A stretch of DNA of 64,000 nucleotides, from assembly GCA_018815325.1 (NCBI GenBank), contig JAHIYE010000023.1, positions 1 to 64,000 on the forward strand, given 5' to 3'. This document shows, piece by piece, positions 33,709-43,017 of this stretch; position 1 is the stretch's first letter; every line of letters starts with the position of its first letter. The position numbers and the translations under genes were made by a program. Origin of the DNA: Gammaproteobacteria bacterium (GTDB lineage Bacteria; Pseudomonadota; Gammaproteobacteria; Burkholderiales; Burkholderiaceae_C). Below the pieces are notes generated by a model, which saw only the letters and a list, made by a program, of their open reading frames with translations, searched no databases and was not told the origin of the DNA.

Positions 33709-35520
33709 ATGGAACTCATTATCAATAACCTGGCCCCGATCATGTTCGCGGGGCTGATTCTCTTCCTGCTGATGGGCTTTCCCGTCGCCTTCAGCCTGGG
33801 TGCCTGCGGCCTGTTCTTCGGCTTTGTCGGCATTGAGCTCGGCGTGCTGCCGGAGGCCCTGCTGCAAGCCCTGCCATTGCGCATTTTCGGCATCATGCAG
33901 AACGACACCCTGCTGGCGATCCCCTTCTTCACGCTCATGGGCCTGATCCTCGAGCGCAGTGGCATGGCCGAGGACCTGCTGGAGACGATCGGCCAGCTGT
34001 TTGGCCCGATCCGTGGTGGCCTGGCACTGGCGGCGATTCTTGTGGGGGCCCTGCTGGCCGCCACCACCGGCGTGGTGGCGGCTTCCGTCATCTCGATGGG
34101 CCTGATCTCGCTGCCCATCATGCTGCGCTACGGCTATGACCGCCGCGTCGCGACCGGCGCGATTGCCGCCTCCGGCACGCTGGCCCAGATCATCCCGCCC
34201 TCACTGGTGCTGATCATTCTGGCCGACCAGCTGGGCCGCAGTGTCGGCGACATGTACAAAGGTGCCTTCATACCCGGCTTCATCCTCACCGGCATCTACA
34301 TTGGCTACATCATCGTCCTGGCCATTTTCAAGCCCAAGATGGTGCCCGCCATGCCGATCGAAGCCCGCACGATCCGCGAAGACAACGGCAAGAGCGGTTT
34401 GCTGTCGCTGCTCATCCTGACGATTATCTCGACCACCACAGCCGTCTATTTTGGCCAGCATTACGCCCAAGTACTGACCTGGCTGGAAGGCACCGAAATC
34501 ACCAGGGTGGCCAAGGACGAGACCATTGTGGTGTCGATGTGTCTGGGCGTGATTCTGGCGCTCGTGATTGCGATCATCAACAAGGTCACCCGCCTGGGCC
34601 TGCTGTCCCGCATGGCCGAGCGCGTGACCTTTGTGCTGATCCCGCCGCTGCTGCTGATCTTCCTGGTGCTGGGCACGATCTTCCTGGGCATCGCCACGCC
34701 AACCGAAGGCGGCGCCATGGGCGCACTCGGCGCCTTCATCATGGCCATGAGCCGCAAGCGGTTGAACCTTAAGCTGCTCAAGCAGGCACTCAACACCACC
34801 ACCAAGCTGTCGTGCTTTGTGGTGTTCATTCTGGTCGGCTCCACGGTGTTCAGCCTGGTGTTCCAGGGTGTGGATGGCCAGAAATGGGTCGAGCATCTGC
34901 TGACCAGCCTGCCAGGCGGTCAGGTCGGCTTCCTGATCGTGGTGAACATCCTGATCTTCGTGCTGGCTTTCTTCCTGGACTTCTTTGAACTCTCGTTCAT
35001 CGTGATTCCCCTGCTGGCGCCGGTCGCGGACAAGCTCGGCATCGACCTGATCTGGTTTGGTGTGCTGCTGGCGGTGAACATGCAGACCTCGTTCATGCAC
35101 CCGCCCTTCGGCTTTGCGCTGTTCTACCTGCGTAGCGTGGCACCATCCAAGGAATACACGGATCGTGTAACCCAGAAAGTCATCCAGCCCGTCACTACCA
35201 TGCAGATCTACTTGGGGGCGATCCCCTTCGTGATCATTCAGATGGTCATGGTGGGGGCCATCATCTTCTTCCCGGGCATCGTGACCGGTGGACTCGACAA
35301 GGAAGTCAAGCTCGATCTGAACAAGGTTTTGCTTCAGATGGAGGCTGAAAGTGCAGCAGAGGACACGCAGGCGGACGCAGCGGCCGGGACCGAGGCTGAC
35401 AAGGATGCAGAATCTGACAAGGACACAGAGAGCGACAAGCCCGCTGAGAGCAATCTGGCCGATGATGATCCGATGAAGGCCTTGCTGGAGTCGATGATCG
35501 AGAACCGCAAGAAGAAGTAG
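33709..35520 (+). CDS. dctM: TRAP transporter large permease DctM (system 2), with extra loop and acidic tail
   Basis: 603 residues from the ATG at 33709 (AGGAAG upstream), well above the usual 425-440. The body has DctM signatures (NDTLLAIPFFTLMGLILERS, GVVAASVISMGLISLPIMLR, SGTLAQIIPPSLVLIILADQ, TSFMHPPFGFALFYLRS). The extra length comes from a longer central region around residues 220-290 and a C-terminal tail of about 60 residues rich in Glu, Asp, Ala and Lys (repeated DKDxESD). The long form is typical of the DctM proteins that pair with TakP-like keto-acid binding proteins. A clear terminator follows. Confidence 0.9.
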   Translation: MELIINNLAPIMFAGLILFLLMGFPVAFSLGACGLFFGFVGIELGVLPEALLQALPLRIFGIMQNDTLLAIPFFTLMGLILERSGMAEDLLETIGQLFGPIRGGLALAAILVGALLAATTGVVAASVISMGLISLPIMLRYGYDRRVATGAIAASGTLAQIIPPSLVLIILADQLGRSVGDMYKGAFIPGFILTGIYIGYIIVLAIFKPKMVPAMPIEARTIREDNGKSGLLSLLILTIISTTTAVYFGQHYAQVLTWLEGTEITRVAKDETIVVSMCLGVILALVIAIINKVTRLGLLSRMAERVTFVLIPPLLLIFLVLGTIFLGIATPTEGGAMGALGAFIMAMSRKRLNLKLLKQALNTTTKLSCFVVFILVGSTVFSLVFQGVDGQKWVEHLLTSLPGGQVGFLIVVNILIFVLAFFLDFFELSFIVIPLLAPVADKLGIDLIWFGVLLAVNMQTSFMHPPFGFALFYLRSVAPSKEYTDRVTQKVIQPVTTMQIYLGAIPFVIIQMVMVGAIIFFPGIVTGGLDKEVKLDLNKVLLQMEAESAAEDTQADAAAGTEADKDAESDKDTESDKPAESNLADDDPMKALLESMIENRKKK

Positions 35521-35564
35521 TTTTTGACTTCGCTCCCGGTTGCCCCATGGGCAGCCGAGACCAG

Positions 35565-35595
35565 AAAGCCCCGCAGGAAACTCCGGGGCTTTTTT
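35565..35595 (+). terminator. Rho-independent terminator after dctM (system 2)
   Basis: AAAGCCCCG (35565-35573) pairs with CGGGGCTTT (35584-35592), followed by a T-run. 45 bases after the dctM stop. Confidence 0.85.
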
Positions 35596-35801
35596 CATGG
35601 CGGAGATCGGGCTTGGAACTTGTTGCCTGGCTTCTTGCGAACTCTCAACATGCACAAATGTCCGAGGGCTAATGTTCCTACGCCAGGGCCGGGTATTACG
35701 CCATCGCGGGATTGGCCGTGACACGGTGTGACGCGCACCCGGCCAAAGCGGAAGGCGTCAGGAGGCGGCCGCCAACAGCCTCCACCTCAAGGAGAACTGC
35801 T

Positions 35802-36080
35802 ATGAAAAAGATGTTCGTAGGGCTCGTGCTGTCTCTGTCCTCCTGCCTGGCTTTCCAGGCACTGGCCCAGCAACCGCCACCTCAAAAACCAGCGCCGGCT
35901 GCGCTGTTGAAGACAGCGGCCAATGACAGCAACAATGTGTCCACGCCCGGCGCCGAGGGAGGCACCTGCAGTGCAACGAGTGAAGACGGCAAAAAAGCCT
36001 GCTCGATCAGTTGCCCCAAAGGCAAATCCGCGATCTGCTCGAACACCAAAACCGAAGCCTCATGCCGATGCTCGCAATGA
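35802..36080 (+). CDS. small cysteine-rich exported protein, unknown
   Basis: 92 residues from MKKMFVGLVL, chosen for AAGGAG 9 bases upstream. Signal peptide to about residue 24 (FQALA-QQPPP), then a Pro/Ala-rich linker and a C-terminal 36-residue module with six cysteines: C-x9-C-x3-C-x7-C-x8-C-x-C, with Lys/Ser between. I do not recognise the family. Metal binding or three disulfides are both possible in the periplasm. It stands alone between two terminators, so it has its own transcript. Confidence 0.7.
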   Translation: MKKMFVGLVLSLSSCLAFQALAQQPPPQKPAPAALLKTAANDSNNVSTPGAEGGTCSATSEDGKKACSISCPKGKSAICSNTKTEASCRCSQ

Positions 36081-36138
36081 GCAGTACCTGCGGTGCGGTG
36101 CTGAGCGGTTCGCATATCCAGAAAGTGAAGCGCCCATG

Positions 36139-36166
36139 AAAAAGGCCCCGCAGTGCGGGGCCTTTT
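36139..36166. terminator. bidirectional Rho-independent terminator
   Basis: GGCCCCGC (36144-36151) and GCGGGGCC (36155-36162), loop AGT, flanked by an A-run and a T-run. Serves the small Cys-rich gene on the plus strand and the DctP gene on the minus strand. Confidence 0.88.
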
Positions 36167-36183
36167 GATTGAAGCAGCTTGAA

Positions 36184-37266
36184 TTAGAGCTTCTGTGACT
36201 GCATGAAGCTGTCGAACTTGGCTTCAGTGAAGCGGAACCACAGGTTCTGATCGCGACGGAAGGTAGCGTAATCCGCGTAGATCTTTTTCCATGCCGGGTT
36301 CTTTGCGTTGAGTTCCGCATAAACCTCCATGGACGCCTTGAACGCCGCTTTCATCACGTCGTTCGGGAAAGGAACCAGCTTGGTGCCACTTGCGACCAAT
36401 TCCTTGAGCGCTTTGGGGTTCTTGGCATCGTACTTGGCCTGCATTTCCACGTGAGCGTAGGACGCAGCGGCTTCCACGATGGCCTTGTTCTCGGCCGACA
36501 GGGAGTTGTAGGCCTTGTCGTTGATGAGGATGTCCAGCTGGGGGCCACCCTCCCACCAGCCGGGATACATGTAGTACGGGGCAACCTTGTTGAAGCCCAT
36601 TTTCTGGTCATCGTAAGGACCGACCCACTCGGCGGCATCGATCGTGCCTTTTTCCAGCGCCTGGTAAACGTCGCCACCAGGAATGTTTTGCGGCACACCG
36701 CCCAGGCGCGAGATCACCGAGCCGGCAAAGCCGCCGAGACGCATCTTCAGACCCTTGATGTCCTTGACACTCTTGATGGGCTTGCGGAACCAGCCACCCA
36801 TCTGGGCACCCGTGTTGCCGCCAGGGAAGTTGACGATGTTGTAGCCGGCGTAGAACTCGCGCATCAGCTTCAAGCCGTTGCCTTCGTACATCCAGGCGGT
36901 CATCTGACGGCTGTTCAGGCCGAAGGGGATGGCGCAACCCAGGGCAAAAGTGGGGTCCTTGCCGAAGAAGTAGTAGGGAGCGGTGTGAGCCACTTCAACG
37001 GTACCGTTCTGCACACCATCCAGCACGCCGAAAGCGGGCATCAGCTCGCCACCTGCATGGGTGGAAATGGTGAACTTGCCGCCGGACATTTCGCTTACTT
37101 TTTTGGCGAACGTATCGGCACCACCGAAAATGGTGTCAAGTGATTTGGGGAAGCTTGATGCCAGACGCCAGCGGATGCTGGCACCTTGCGCGTGTGCGGC
37201 AGGTGCTACGCCAGCTGCGAGCACGCCGGCGATACCAGCGTGTTTGATAAGGGAACGACGATCCAT
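36184..37266 (-). CDS. dctP: TRAP substrate-binding protein DctP, TakP-like (system 2)
   Basis: 360 residues with a twin-arginine-like start (MDRRSLIKHAGIAG) and cleavage near AHA-QGAS. Motifs fit the TakP branch of TRAP binding proteins, known for alpha-keto acids: HTAPYYFFGKDPTFALG, GLKMRLGGFAGSVISRLGGV, GTIDAAEWVGPYDDQKMGF and YPGWWEGGPQ. It converges on the dctQM pair at 33-35.5 kb, with the small Cys-rich gene between, and is the probable partner of that permease. Own transcript ending at the bidirectional terminator. Confidence 0.9.
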   Translation of the reverse strand: MDRRSLIKHAGIAGVLAAGVAPAAHAQGASIRWRLASSFPKSLDTIFGGADTFAKKVSEMSGGKFTISTHAGGELMPAFGVLDGVQNGTVEVAHTAPYYFFGKDPTFALGCAIPFGLNSRQMTAWMYEGNGLKLMREFYAGYNIVNFPGGNTGAQMGGWFRKPIKSVKDIKGLKMRLGGFAGSVISRLGGVPQNIPGGDVYQALEKGTIDAAEWVGPYDDQKMGFNKVAPYYMYPGWWEGGPQLDILINDKAYNSLSAENKAIVEAAASYAHVEMQAKYDAKNPKALKELVASGTKLVPFPNDVMKAAFKASMEVYAELNAKNPAWKKIYADYATFRRDQNLWFRFTEAKFDSFMQSQKL

Positions 37267-37481
37267 GTTGGTTCTCTCCAGTCTGTTATTTGAGTTCTCA
37301 CACCGCTCAAATGGCAGTGGGAGGCCAGCCTGAAGTTTATCCCTGATTTGTGTAATGAAAAGGCGCGCAGCCTCCCTGATAAGGCGGGGTTTACCCTCGC
37401 GCAGACATCACAAATGTCGGCCCGTTGACAGTTTATGCGAGGTGCATGAACTTCTGCGTCCCACCCGCTGTCAGCATGCGG

Positions 37482-39403
37482 TCAAGCCACGACCTTGAGC
37501 GAAGGACGAACCTGCTCCACCTGCGAGGGAAATCGTTTGACGATGGCCGCCTGAATGCCCGCTGCATCGAGCCCCTGCAAGGCCAGCAGCCTGGCCGGAT
37601 CGCCATGTTCAATGAACACATCGGGCAGCCCGAGCTGCAACAAGGGCTTGAGCACACCGGCGTGCTGCAGTGCTTCCCCCACCGCACTGCCCGCGCCCCC
37701 CATGATGGCGCCCTCTTCGACCGTGACGAGTGCCTCATGCTCGGCGGCCACCTGGAGCAGCAGCGCGACATCCAGCGGCTTGACCCACCGCATGTTGACT
37801 ACGGTGGCATTGAGCTTCTCCGCCACTTCAAGTGCCGGGTGCAGCAGAGTGCCGAACGCCAGAATCGCAATGCCCTTGCAGGCACCGGCAGGCTTGCCAC
37901 TCATGCTGCGGCGGATCTCACCCTTGCCGAAGGGCAAACCCTCAAGACCGTTCTGCACCTGGGCCCCAACGCCCGCACCACGCGGGTAGCGCACCGCCAC
38001 GGGGTGGTCCTGCTCGAAGGCTGTGCTCAGCAGCTGGCGGCATTCGTTCTCGTCGGCCGGGCAAGCCAGGCTGACATTGGGAATGCAGCGCAGGTAGGGG
38101 ATGTCATAGGCGCCAGCATGGGTGGCACCGTCGGCACCCACGAGGCCAGCGCGGTCGAGCGCAAACACCACGGGCAGATTTTGAATTGCCACGTCATGGA
38201 TCAACTGGTCGTAGGCGCGCTGCAGGAAGGTAGAGTAGATCGCCACCACGGGCTTGAGTCCCTCGCAGGCCAGGCCGGCAGCGAAGGTCACCGCATGCTG
38301 CTCGGCGATGCCGACGTCGTAATACCGATCAGGAAAGCGGCGTTCAAACTCCACCATGCCGGAGCCTTCGCGCATGGCCGGCGTGATGCCGACCAGCCGC
38401 TTGTCTTGCGCCGCCATGTCGCACAGCCACTGGCCGAACACCTGGGTGAAGGTGGTCTTGGCCGGCGTGGTGGCCTTTTGCAGGCCAACCGCCGGGTCGA
38501 ACTTGCCGGGGCCGTGGTAGGCCACAGGATCGGCCTCGGCCAGCTTGTAGCCCTGGCCCTTCTTGGTGACGACATGCAGGAACTGCGGCCCCTTGAGGTG
38601 CTTGATGTTCTCCAGCGTGGGGATCAGTGAATCGAGGTCGTGTCCGTCGATCGGGCCGATGTAGTTGAAGCCGAATTTCTCGAACAGCGTGGCTGGCACC
38701 ACCATGCCCTTGGCATGTTCCTCGATGCGTTTGGCGAGCTCGAACAGGGGCGGTGCGACCTGCAGCACCTGCTTGCCCACATTTTTGGCGGCGGAGTAGA
38801 ACTGCCCGCTCATGAGTTGCGCCAGGTAGCGGTTGAGCGCGCCCACCGGGGGGCTGATGCTCATGTCGTTGTCATTGAGGATGACGAGCAGTTTGCAGTC
38901 CTCCACACCCGCGTTGTTGAGTGCCTCGAAGGCCATGCCGGCCGTCATGGCCCCGTCGCCGATGACGGCCACCGCGTGGCGGTCTTCGCCCTTTTGCCGG
39001 GCGGCCAGCGCCATGCCGAGCGCAGCCGAGATGGAGGTGCTGGAGTGCGCCGTACCAAATGCGTCGTACTCGCTCTCACTGCGCTGGGGGAAGCCCGACA
39101 GCCCGCCGAGCTGGCGCAGTGTGGCCATGCGCTCGCGCCGGCCTGTGAGGATTTGTGCGGATAGGTCTGGTGGCCCACGTCCCACACCACCCGGTCATAC
39201 GGCGTGTTGAAGACATAGTGCAGCGCCACGGTGAGCTCGACCGTGCCAAGGTTGGAGCTGAGATGGCCACCGGTCTTGGAGACGCTGTCGAGCACATACG
39301 CGCGCAACTCGTCAGCCAGGCCCTGCAGTTGGGCGCGTGGCAGTTTGCGCAGGTCCGCCGCATTCTCGATGGTTTGCAGCAAGGGGTAGGTTGCGTTCGG
39401 CAT
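37482..39403 (-). CDS. dxs: 1-deoxy-D-xylulose-5-phosphate synthase, interrupted by a one-base frameshift
   Basis: The whole gene is present but in two frames. Residues 1-84 (from ATG 39403, [10 protein letters not shown] through [13 protein letters not shown]) end at 39152; the rest, [17 protein letters not shown] onward, continues in another frame to the stop at 37482. One extra A in the AAA of the His-Lys codons would restore HKILTGRRE, the normal DXS sequence. Thiamine-diphosphate motif [18 protein letters not shown] and [12 protein letters not shown], then transketolase-like C-terminal domains, all look intact. DXS makes the first MEP-pathway intermediate and is essential, so a sequencing error in the homopolymer is likeliest. 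Downstream of ispA. Confidence 0.88.
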
Positions 39404-39405
39404 AT

Positions 39406-39422
39406 GCTATGTTTTTTATAGC
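39406..39422. repeat. dispersed palindrome GCTAY-N7-ATAGC
   Basis: Perfect GCTAT, seven bases, ATAGC, in the 5' leader of dxs just upstream of its start codon, between ispA and dxs. Confidence 0.7.
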
Positions 39423-39481
39423 TCAATTCGCTTGATATACAAGGTACACAATGGAAATTGGCTACTCATCCTTAATATGGC

Positions 39482-40432
39482 TCAACTGGCCCGGTTCACC
39501 ACCATGTCGGCCAGGGCGCGCAGGGCGCGGGTCTCACTCAGGCCGCTGACGTCCAGTGCCGCGAGCGCCTGGCTCAGCAGTTCCTGGGCATAGACGCGTG
39601 AGCGCTCCAGGCCGAGGATGGACACATAGGTGGGCTTGTCCTGCTCGGCATCCTTGCCCGCTGTCTTGCCCAGCGTGACTGAATCTGCGGTCACATCCAG
39701 GATATCGTCCACCACCTGAAACGCCAGGCCAATCGCTGCGCCATAGGTTTGCAGTGCATCGAGCGCAGCGGCGGTGGGTCTGCCACAGGCGGCACCCATC
39801 ATCACGCTGCCTTGCAGCAGCGCGCCGGTCTTGAGCCGGTGCATCTCGCGCAGCTGGTTCTCGCTAAGGGTCTGGCCCACGCTGGCCAGGTCGATGGCCT
39901 GTCCGCCAGCCATGCCGGCACTGCCCGCAGCCCTTGCCAACAGACGGCAGAGCTGCGCCTGCACCGCTGGCGACACGCTGCCGTCATCCGGAGTCAGCAA
40001 TTCGAAGGCCAGCGCCTGCAGCGCGTCGCCAGCCAGCAACGCGCTGGCCTCGCCAAACTTCACATGCACCGTGGGCTTGCCCCGGCGCAGTACATCGTTG
40101 TCCATGCAGGGCATGTCGTCGTGCACCAGCGAGTAGGCATGGATCAACTCGGTCGCACAGGCGGCACGCAAGGAGGCTCCAAGATCGGCCGCGCCTGGCT
40201 CACCTGCACTCACGGCTTCGCAGGCGGCCAGCACCAGCAGCGGGCGCAGGCGTTTGCCGCCATCGAGCACGGCATAGCGCATGGCCTCCACAAGCGCAGC
40301 GGGTGCGCTGTGGTCCAGTCCATCGTGCTCGGCCACAACCCAGCGCGACAGCGCCTGCTCAACCATCTCGAGGCGCTTGGCACTCCAGCTCGTCAGGTCG
40401 AATTCAGCGGCGACTTTCACTCGGGTGTCCAC
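39482..40432 (-). CDS. ispA: farnesyl diphosphate synthase (short-chain polyprenyl synthase)
   Basis: 316 residues from a GTG at 40432, supported by GGGAGAA 8-10 bases before it; a second GTG at 40420 overlapping the xseB stop is an alternative. Both Asp-rich motifs are present, as DDMPCMDND (first, residues about 105-113) and DDILDVT (second), with [12 protein letters not shown] and the Lys/Gln-containing KTGALL and FQVVDD stretches. Condenses IPP with DMAPP/GPP. In order xseB-ispA-dxs, the usual betaproteobacterial isoprenoid cluster. Confidence 0.93.
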   Translation of the reverse strand: MDTRVKVAAEFDLTSWSAKRLEMVEQALSRWVVAEHDGLDHSAPAALVEAMRYAVLDGGKRLRPLLVLAACEAVSAGEPGAADLGASLRAACATELIHAYSLVHDDMPCMDNDVLRRGKPTVHVKFGEASALLAGDALQALAFELLTPDDGSVSPAVQAQLCRLLARAAGSAGMAGGQAIDLASVGQTLSENQLREMHRLKTGALLQGSVMMGAACGRPTAAALDALQTYGAAIGLAFQVVDDILDVTADSVTLGKTAGKDAEQDKPTYVSILGLERSRVYAQELLSQALAALDVSGLSETRALRALADMVVNRAS

Positions 40433-40659
40433 GTCTTGAGTTCTCCCTGGTCCAGCACCCGGACCTGGTTTTCCACGGCTTCGAGCCGGTCGCGACAGAA
40501 TTTGAGCAGTTCGGCGCCACGCTGGTAGCCGGCCAGCAGCTGGTCCAGCGGCATGTCGCCAGACTCCAGTCGTGCCACGAGTTGCTCAAGCTCTTCGAGC
40601 GCGGCCTCGTAGCTGACAGGCGTGGCGGGCACGGGGGGGGATGCAGGGGCCTTGGGCAT
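40417..40659 (-). CDS. xseB: exodeoxyribonuclease VII small subunit
   Basis: 80 residues from the ATG at 40659. The conserved coiled-coil core [40 protein letters not shown] and a Val-Leu-rich end define XseB. It binds the XseA nuclease encoded elsewhere. The stop overlaps the ispA start by 16 bases, indicating coupled translation. First gene of xseB-ispA-dxs. An upstream in-frame ATG would add 22 unrelated residues. Confidence 0.92.
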   Translation of the reverse strand: MPKAPASPPVPATPVSYEAALEELEQLVARLESGDMPLDQLLAGYQRGAELLKFCRDRLEAVENQVRVLDQGELKTWTPE

Positions 40660-40793
40660 GGAATCTCTGAAATCTAAACCCCTGATTTTAGGCCTTGAGA
40701 CGCTGGCGCTGTTAAGTACCCCCATCCTGGGCCATCTGCAGGCAAACCTGGGGTGGACCGGGAGGGCTGCCGCGGGTACAATTAACTCTCTTT

Positions 40794-40833
40794 GCCCGGC
40801 GCATCACAACGATGCGCTCGGCTTTTTTGTTTT
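40794..40833 (+). terminator. hairpin plus T-run upstream of the Rieske oxygenase gene
   Basis: GCCCGGCGCATC (40794-40805) pairs with GATGCGCTCGGC (40811-40822) except for two central positions, followed by TTTTTTGTTTT. A TACAAT box lies at 40777-40782, about 12 bases before, so the hairpin may end a very short leader. Oriented toward the gene at 40899. Confidence 0.75.
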
Positions 40834-40898
40834 ACCACGCCTACTGGCGTATCTCCCAAAACCAGCCATGGGGGGGGAGTCTTTAGGTCAGGTCCTCG

Positions 40899-42038
40899 AT
40901 GTCTGATTTAAGTCTTCGACTGCAACAGGCTGCAAGCCAGCTACCCGTTTCCAGTTACTTCGACGAGGCGCTCTACCAGCGCGAGATGCAACGCATTTTT
41001 CAGGGCGGGCCCCGTTACGTGGGCCACAGCCTGAGCGTGCCCAACCTGGGTGACTATTACGCCCTGCCGCAAGAAGCACAGGGGCGCGCGCTGCTGCGCA
41101 CGCCCAAAGGGGTGGAGCTGATCTCCAACGTCTGCCGGCACCGCCAGGCCCTGATGCTCAAGGGCCGCGGCACACTGGGCCCCAACACGGGCGGCAACAT
41201 CGTGTGCCCGCTGCACCGCTGGACCTACAACGCCAGCGGCCCAGCCGACACCGGCACCCTGCTGGGGGCGCCACACTTCGAGCAGGACCCCTGCCTGAAC
41301 CTCAACAACTACAAGCTGCGCGAGTGGAATGGTCTGCTGTTCGAGGACAACGGCCGCGACATCGCCGCCGACCTGGCCGGCATGGGGCCGCGCGCGGAAC
41401 TTGATTTCTCCGGCTACGTGCTCGACCACGTGGAAATGCACGAATGCAACTACAACTGGAAGACCTTCATCGAGGTCTATCTGGAGGACTACCATGTCGG
41501 CCCGTTCCACCCCGGGCTGGGCCAGTTCGTGAGCTGCGAGGACTTGCGCTGGGAGTTCAGCCAGAACTACTCGGTTCAGACCGTGGGCGTGGCCAACCGG
41601 CTGGGCAAAGCCGGCAGTCCTGTCTACGAGCGCTGGCAAAAGGCCCTGCTGCAGTACCGCAATGGCGAGCCGCCCAAGTACGGCGCGATCTGGCTCACCT
41701 ACTACCCCCACATCATGGTGGAGTGGTACCCGCATGTGCTCACCGTCTCCACGCTGCACCCCATGGGGCCGAACAAGACCATGAACATGGTGGAGTTTTT
41801 CTACCCCGAAGAGATTGCCGCGTTCGAACGTGAATTCGTCGAGGCACAGCAGGCGGCCTATATGGAAACCTGCATCGAGGACGACGAGATCGGCGAGCGC
41901 ATGGACGAGGGGCGCCGCGCGCTCCTGCTGCGCGGTGACAACGAGGTGGGTCCCTACCAAAGCCCGATGGAAGACGGCATGCAGCAGTTCCACGAGTGGT
42001 ACCGCGCGCAGGTTGGCGCCGATTCGCTACAGTTTTAA
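40899..42038 (+). CDS. Rieske-type aromatic-ring-hydroxylating oxygenase, large subunit-like
   Basis: 379 residues. Rieske [2Fe-2S] ligands are visible as CRHRQAL and, 18 residues later, CPLHRW (C-x-H ... C-x2-H, residues about 80-106). The mononuclear-iron region has EVYLEDYHVGPFHPGLG, giving the His-x4-His pair, with a later acidic ligand likely in MEDGMQQF or thereabouts. Such enzymes hydroxylate or demethylate small molecules with O2. No beta subunit, ferredoxin or reductase gene lies nearby. Substrate unknown; conserved beside the xseB cluster in related bacteria (from memory). A dispersed palindrome covers the stop codon. Confidence 0.85.
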   Translation: MSDLSLRLQQAASQLPVSSYFDEALYQREMQRIFQGGPRYVGHSLSVPNLGDYYALPQEAQGRALLRTPKGVELISNVCRHRQALMLKGRGTLGPNTGGNIVCPLHRWTYNASGPADTGTLLGAPHFEQDPCLNLNNYKLREWNGLLFEDNGRDIAADLAGMGPRAELDFSGYVLDHVEMHECNYNWKTFIEVYLEDYHVGPFHPGLGQFVSCEDLRWEFSQNYSVQTVGVANRLGKAGSPVYERWQKALLQYRNGEPPKYGAIWLTYYPHIMVEWYPHVLTVSTLHPMGPNKTMNMVEFFYPEEIAAFEREFVEAQQAAYMETCIEDDEIGERMDEGRRALLLRGDNEVGPYQSPMEDGMQQFHEWYRAQVGADSLQF

Positions 42039-42042
42039 TAGC
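42026..42042. repeat. dispersed palindrome GCTAY-N7-ATAGC over a stop codon
   Basis: GCTAC, seven bases, ATAGC; the TAA stop of the Rieske gene (42036-42038) lies within it. One mismatch to the perfect form. Confidence 0.6.
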
Positions 42043-42096
42043 TATCTGCGCAATCATGGCAGGGGCTACAACCATTTTTAATACCCAGGTCTAGCC

Positions 42097-42984
42097 ATGC
42101 AAGCCCTCTGGATGGTGTTGGCGTCGTTCCTGTTTGCCACCATGGGCGTGGGCATCAAGGTCGCGTCTACCAGCTTCAATACGGCGGAACTGGTGTTCTA
42201 CCGCGGCGTAGTCAGTGTGATCTTCATGTCACTGGTGCTGCGCACGAACCGCATCTCCATGCGTTCGCCCGTGCCCGGCATGCATCTCACGCGCAGCATC
42301 GTCGGCGTGTTTGCACTGAGCTCCTGGTTTTATGCGATTGCCCACCTGCCCCTGGCAACGGCCGTGACACTCAACTACATGAGCGGCATCTGGGTTGCGG
42401 CCTTCATCGTGGGCGGCGCCATGCTGTATGGCAAGGTCCAGCGCATGGGCCCGCTGCTGCTGACCGTGCTGGCCGGCTTTGTCGGCGTGGTGATGACCCT
42501 GCGCCCCACACTGGAGCAGGACCAGCTGTTTGCCGGCGTGATTGGCCTGCTCTCGGGCATGGGGGCGGCACTGGCTTATGTGCAGGTCACGGCACTGGGC
42601 CGCATCGGCGAGCCCGCCCAACGCACCGTGTTTTACTTTTCGCTCGCCACCATGGCGGCCGGGGGTGCCGGCATGCTGGCCATGGGCGTCACGCCCTGGG
42701 CCACCGTGAGCTGGCAGGCTGCGGCCTGGCTCATCCCCATCGGGCTGCTGGCCTCGCTGGGCCAGTGGTGCATGACGCGGGCCTACAGCCATGGCGCCAC
42801 GCTGGTGGTGGCCAATCTGCAATATGCCGGCATCGTGTTTGCCGCGCTGTACAGCCTGCTGCTGTTTGACGACAGCATTGACCTCATCGGCTGGCTGGGC
42901 ATGGCCGTCATCGTGGCCAGCGGCATCGGCGCCACCGTGCTACGCACCCGCGCCCTGCCCAACCCGCCCGCAGAAGAACACTGA
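42097..42984 (+). CDS. EamA-family (DMT superfamily) transporter
   Basis: 295 residues with about ten hydrophobic helices in two repeats. EamA features include LASFLFATMGVGIKVAS, NTAELVFYRGVVSVIF, LAHLPLATAVTLNYMSGIWVA-like helix 4 and, in the second repeat, GQWCMTRAYSHGATLVVANLQY. Inner-membrane exporter of unknown metabolite. 58 bases after the Rieske gene, possibly cotranscribed; sulfurtransferase follows after 33 bases. Confidence 0.88.
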   Translation: MQALWMVLASFLFATMGVGIKVASTSFNTAELVFYRGVVSVIFMSLVLRTNRISMRSPVPGMHLTRSIVGVFALSSWFYAIAHLPLATAVTLNYMSGIWVAAFIVGGAMLYGKVQRMGPLLLTVLAGFVGVVMTLRPTLEQDQLFAGVIGLLSGMGAALAYVQVTALGRIGEPAQRTVFYFSLATMAAGGAGMLAMGVTPWATVSWQAAAWLIPIGLLASLGQWCMTRAYSHGATLVVANLQYAGIVFAALYSLLLFDDSIDLIGWLGMAVIVASGIGATVLRTRALPNPPAEEH

Positions 42985-43017
42985 AGCCCCGCAAGACCTC
43001 ACCAGGAGACCCCAGCG

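Noticed and set aside
40632-40640. G-run near the xseB start as a phase-variation tract
   Set aside because: It is a short run inside a weakly conserved N-terminal stretch; no evidence of switching and the polA tract is the stronger case.
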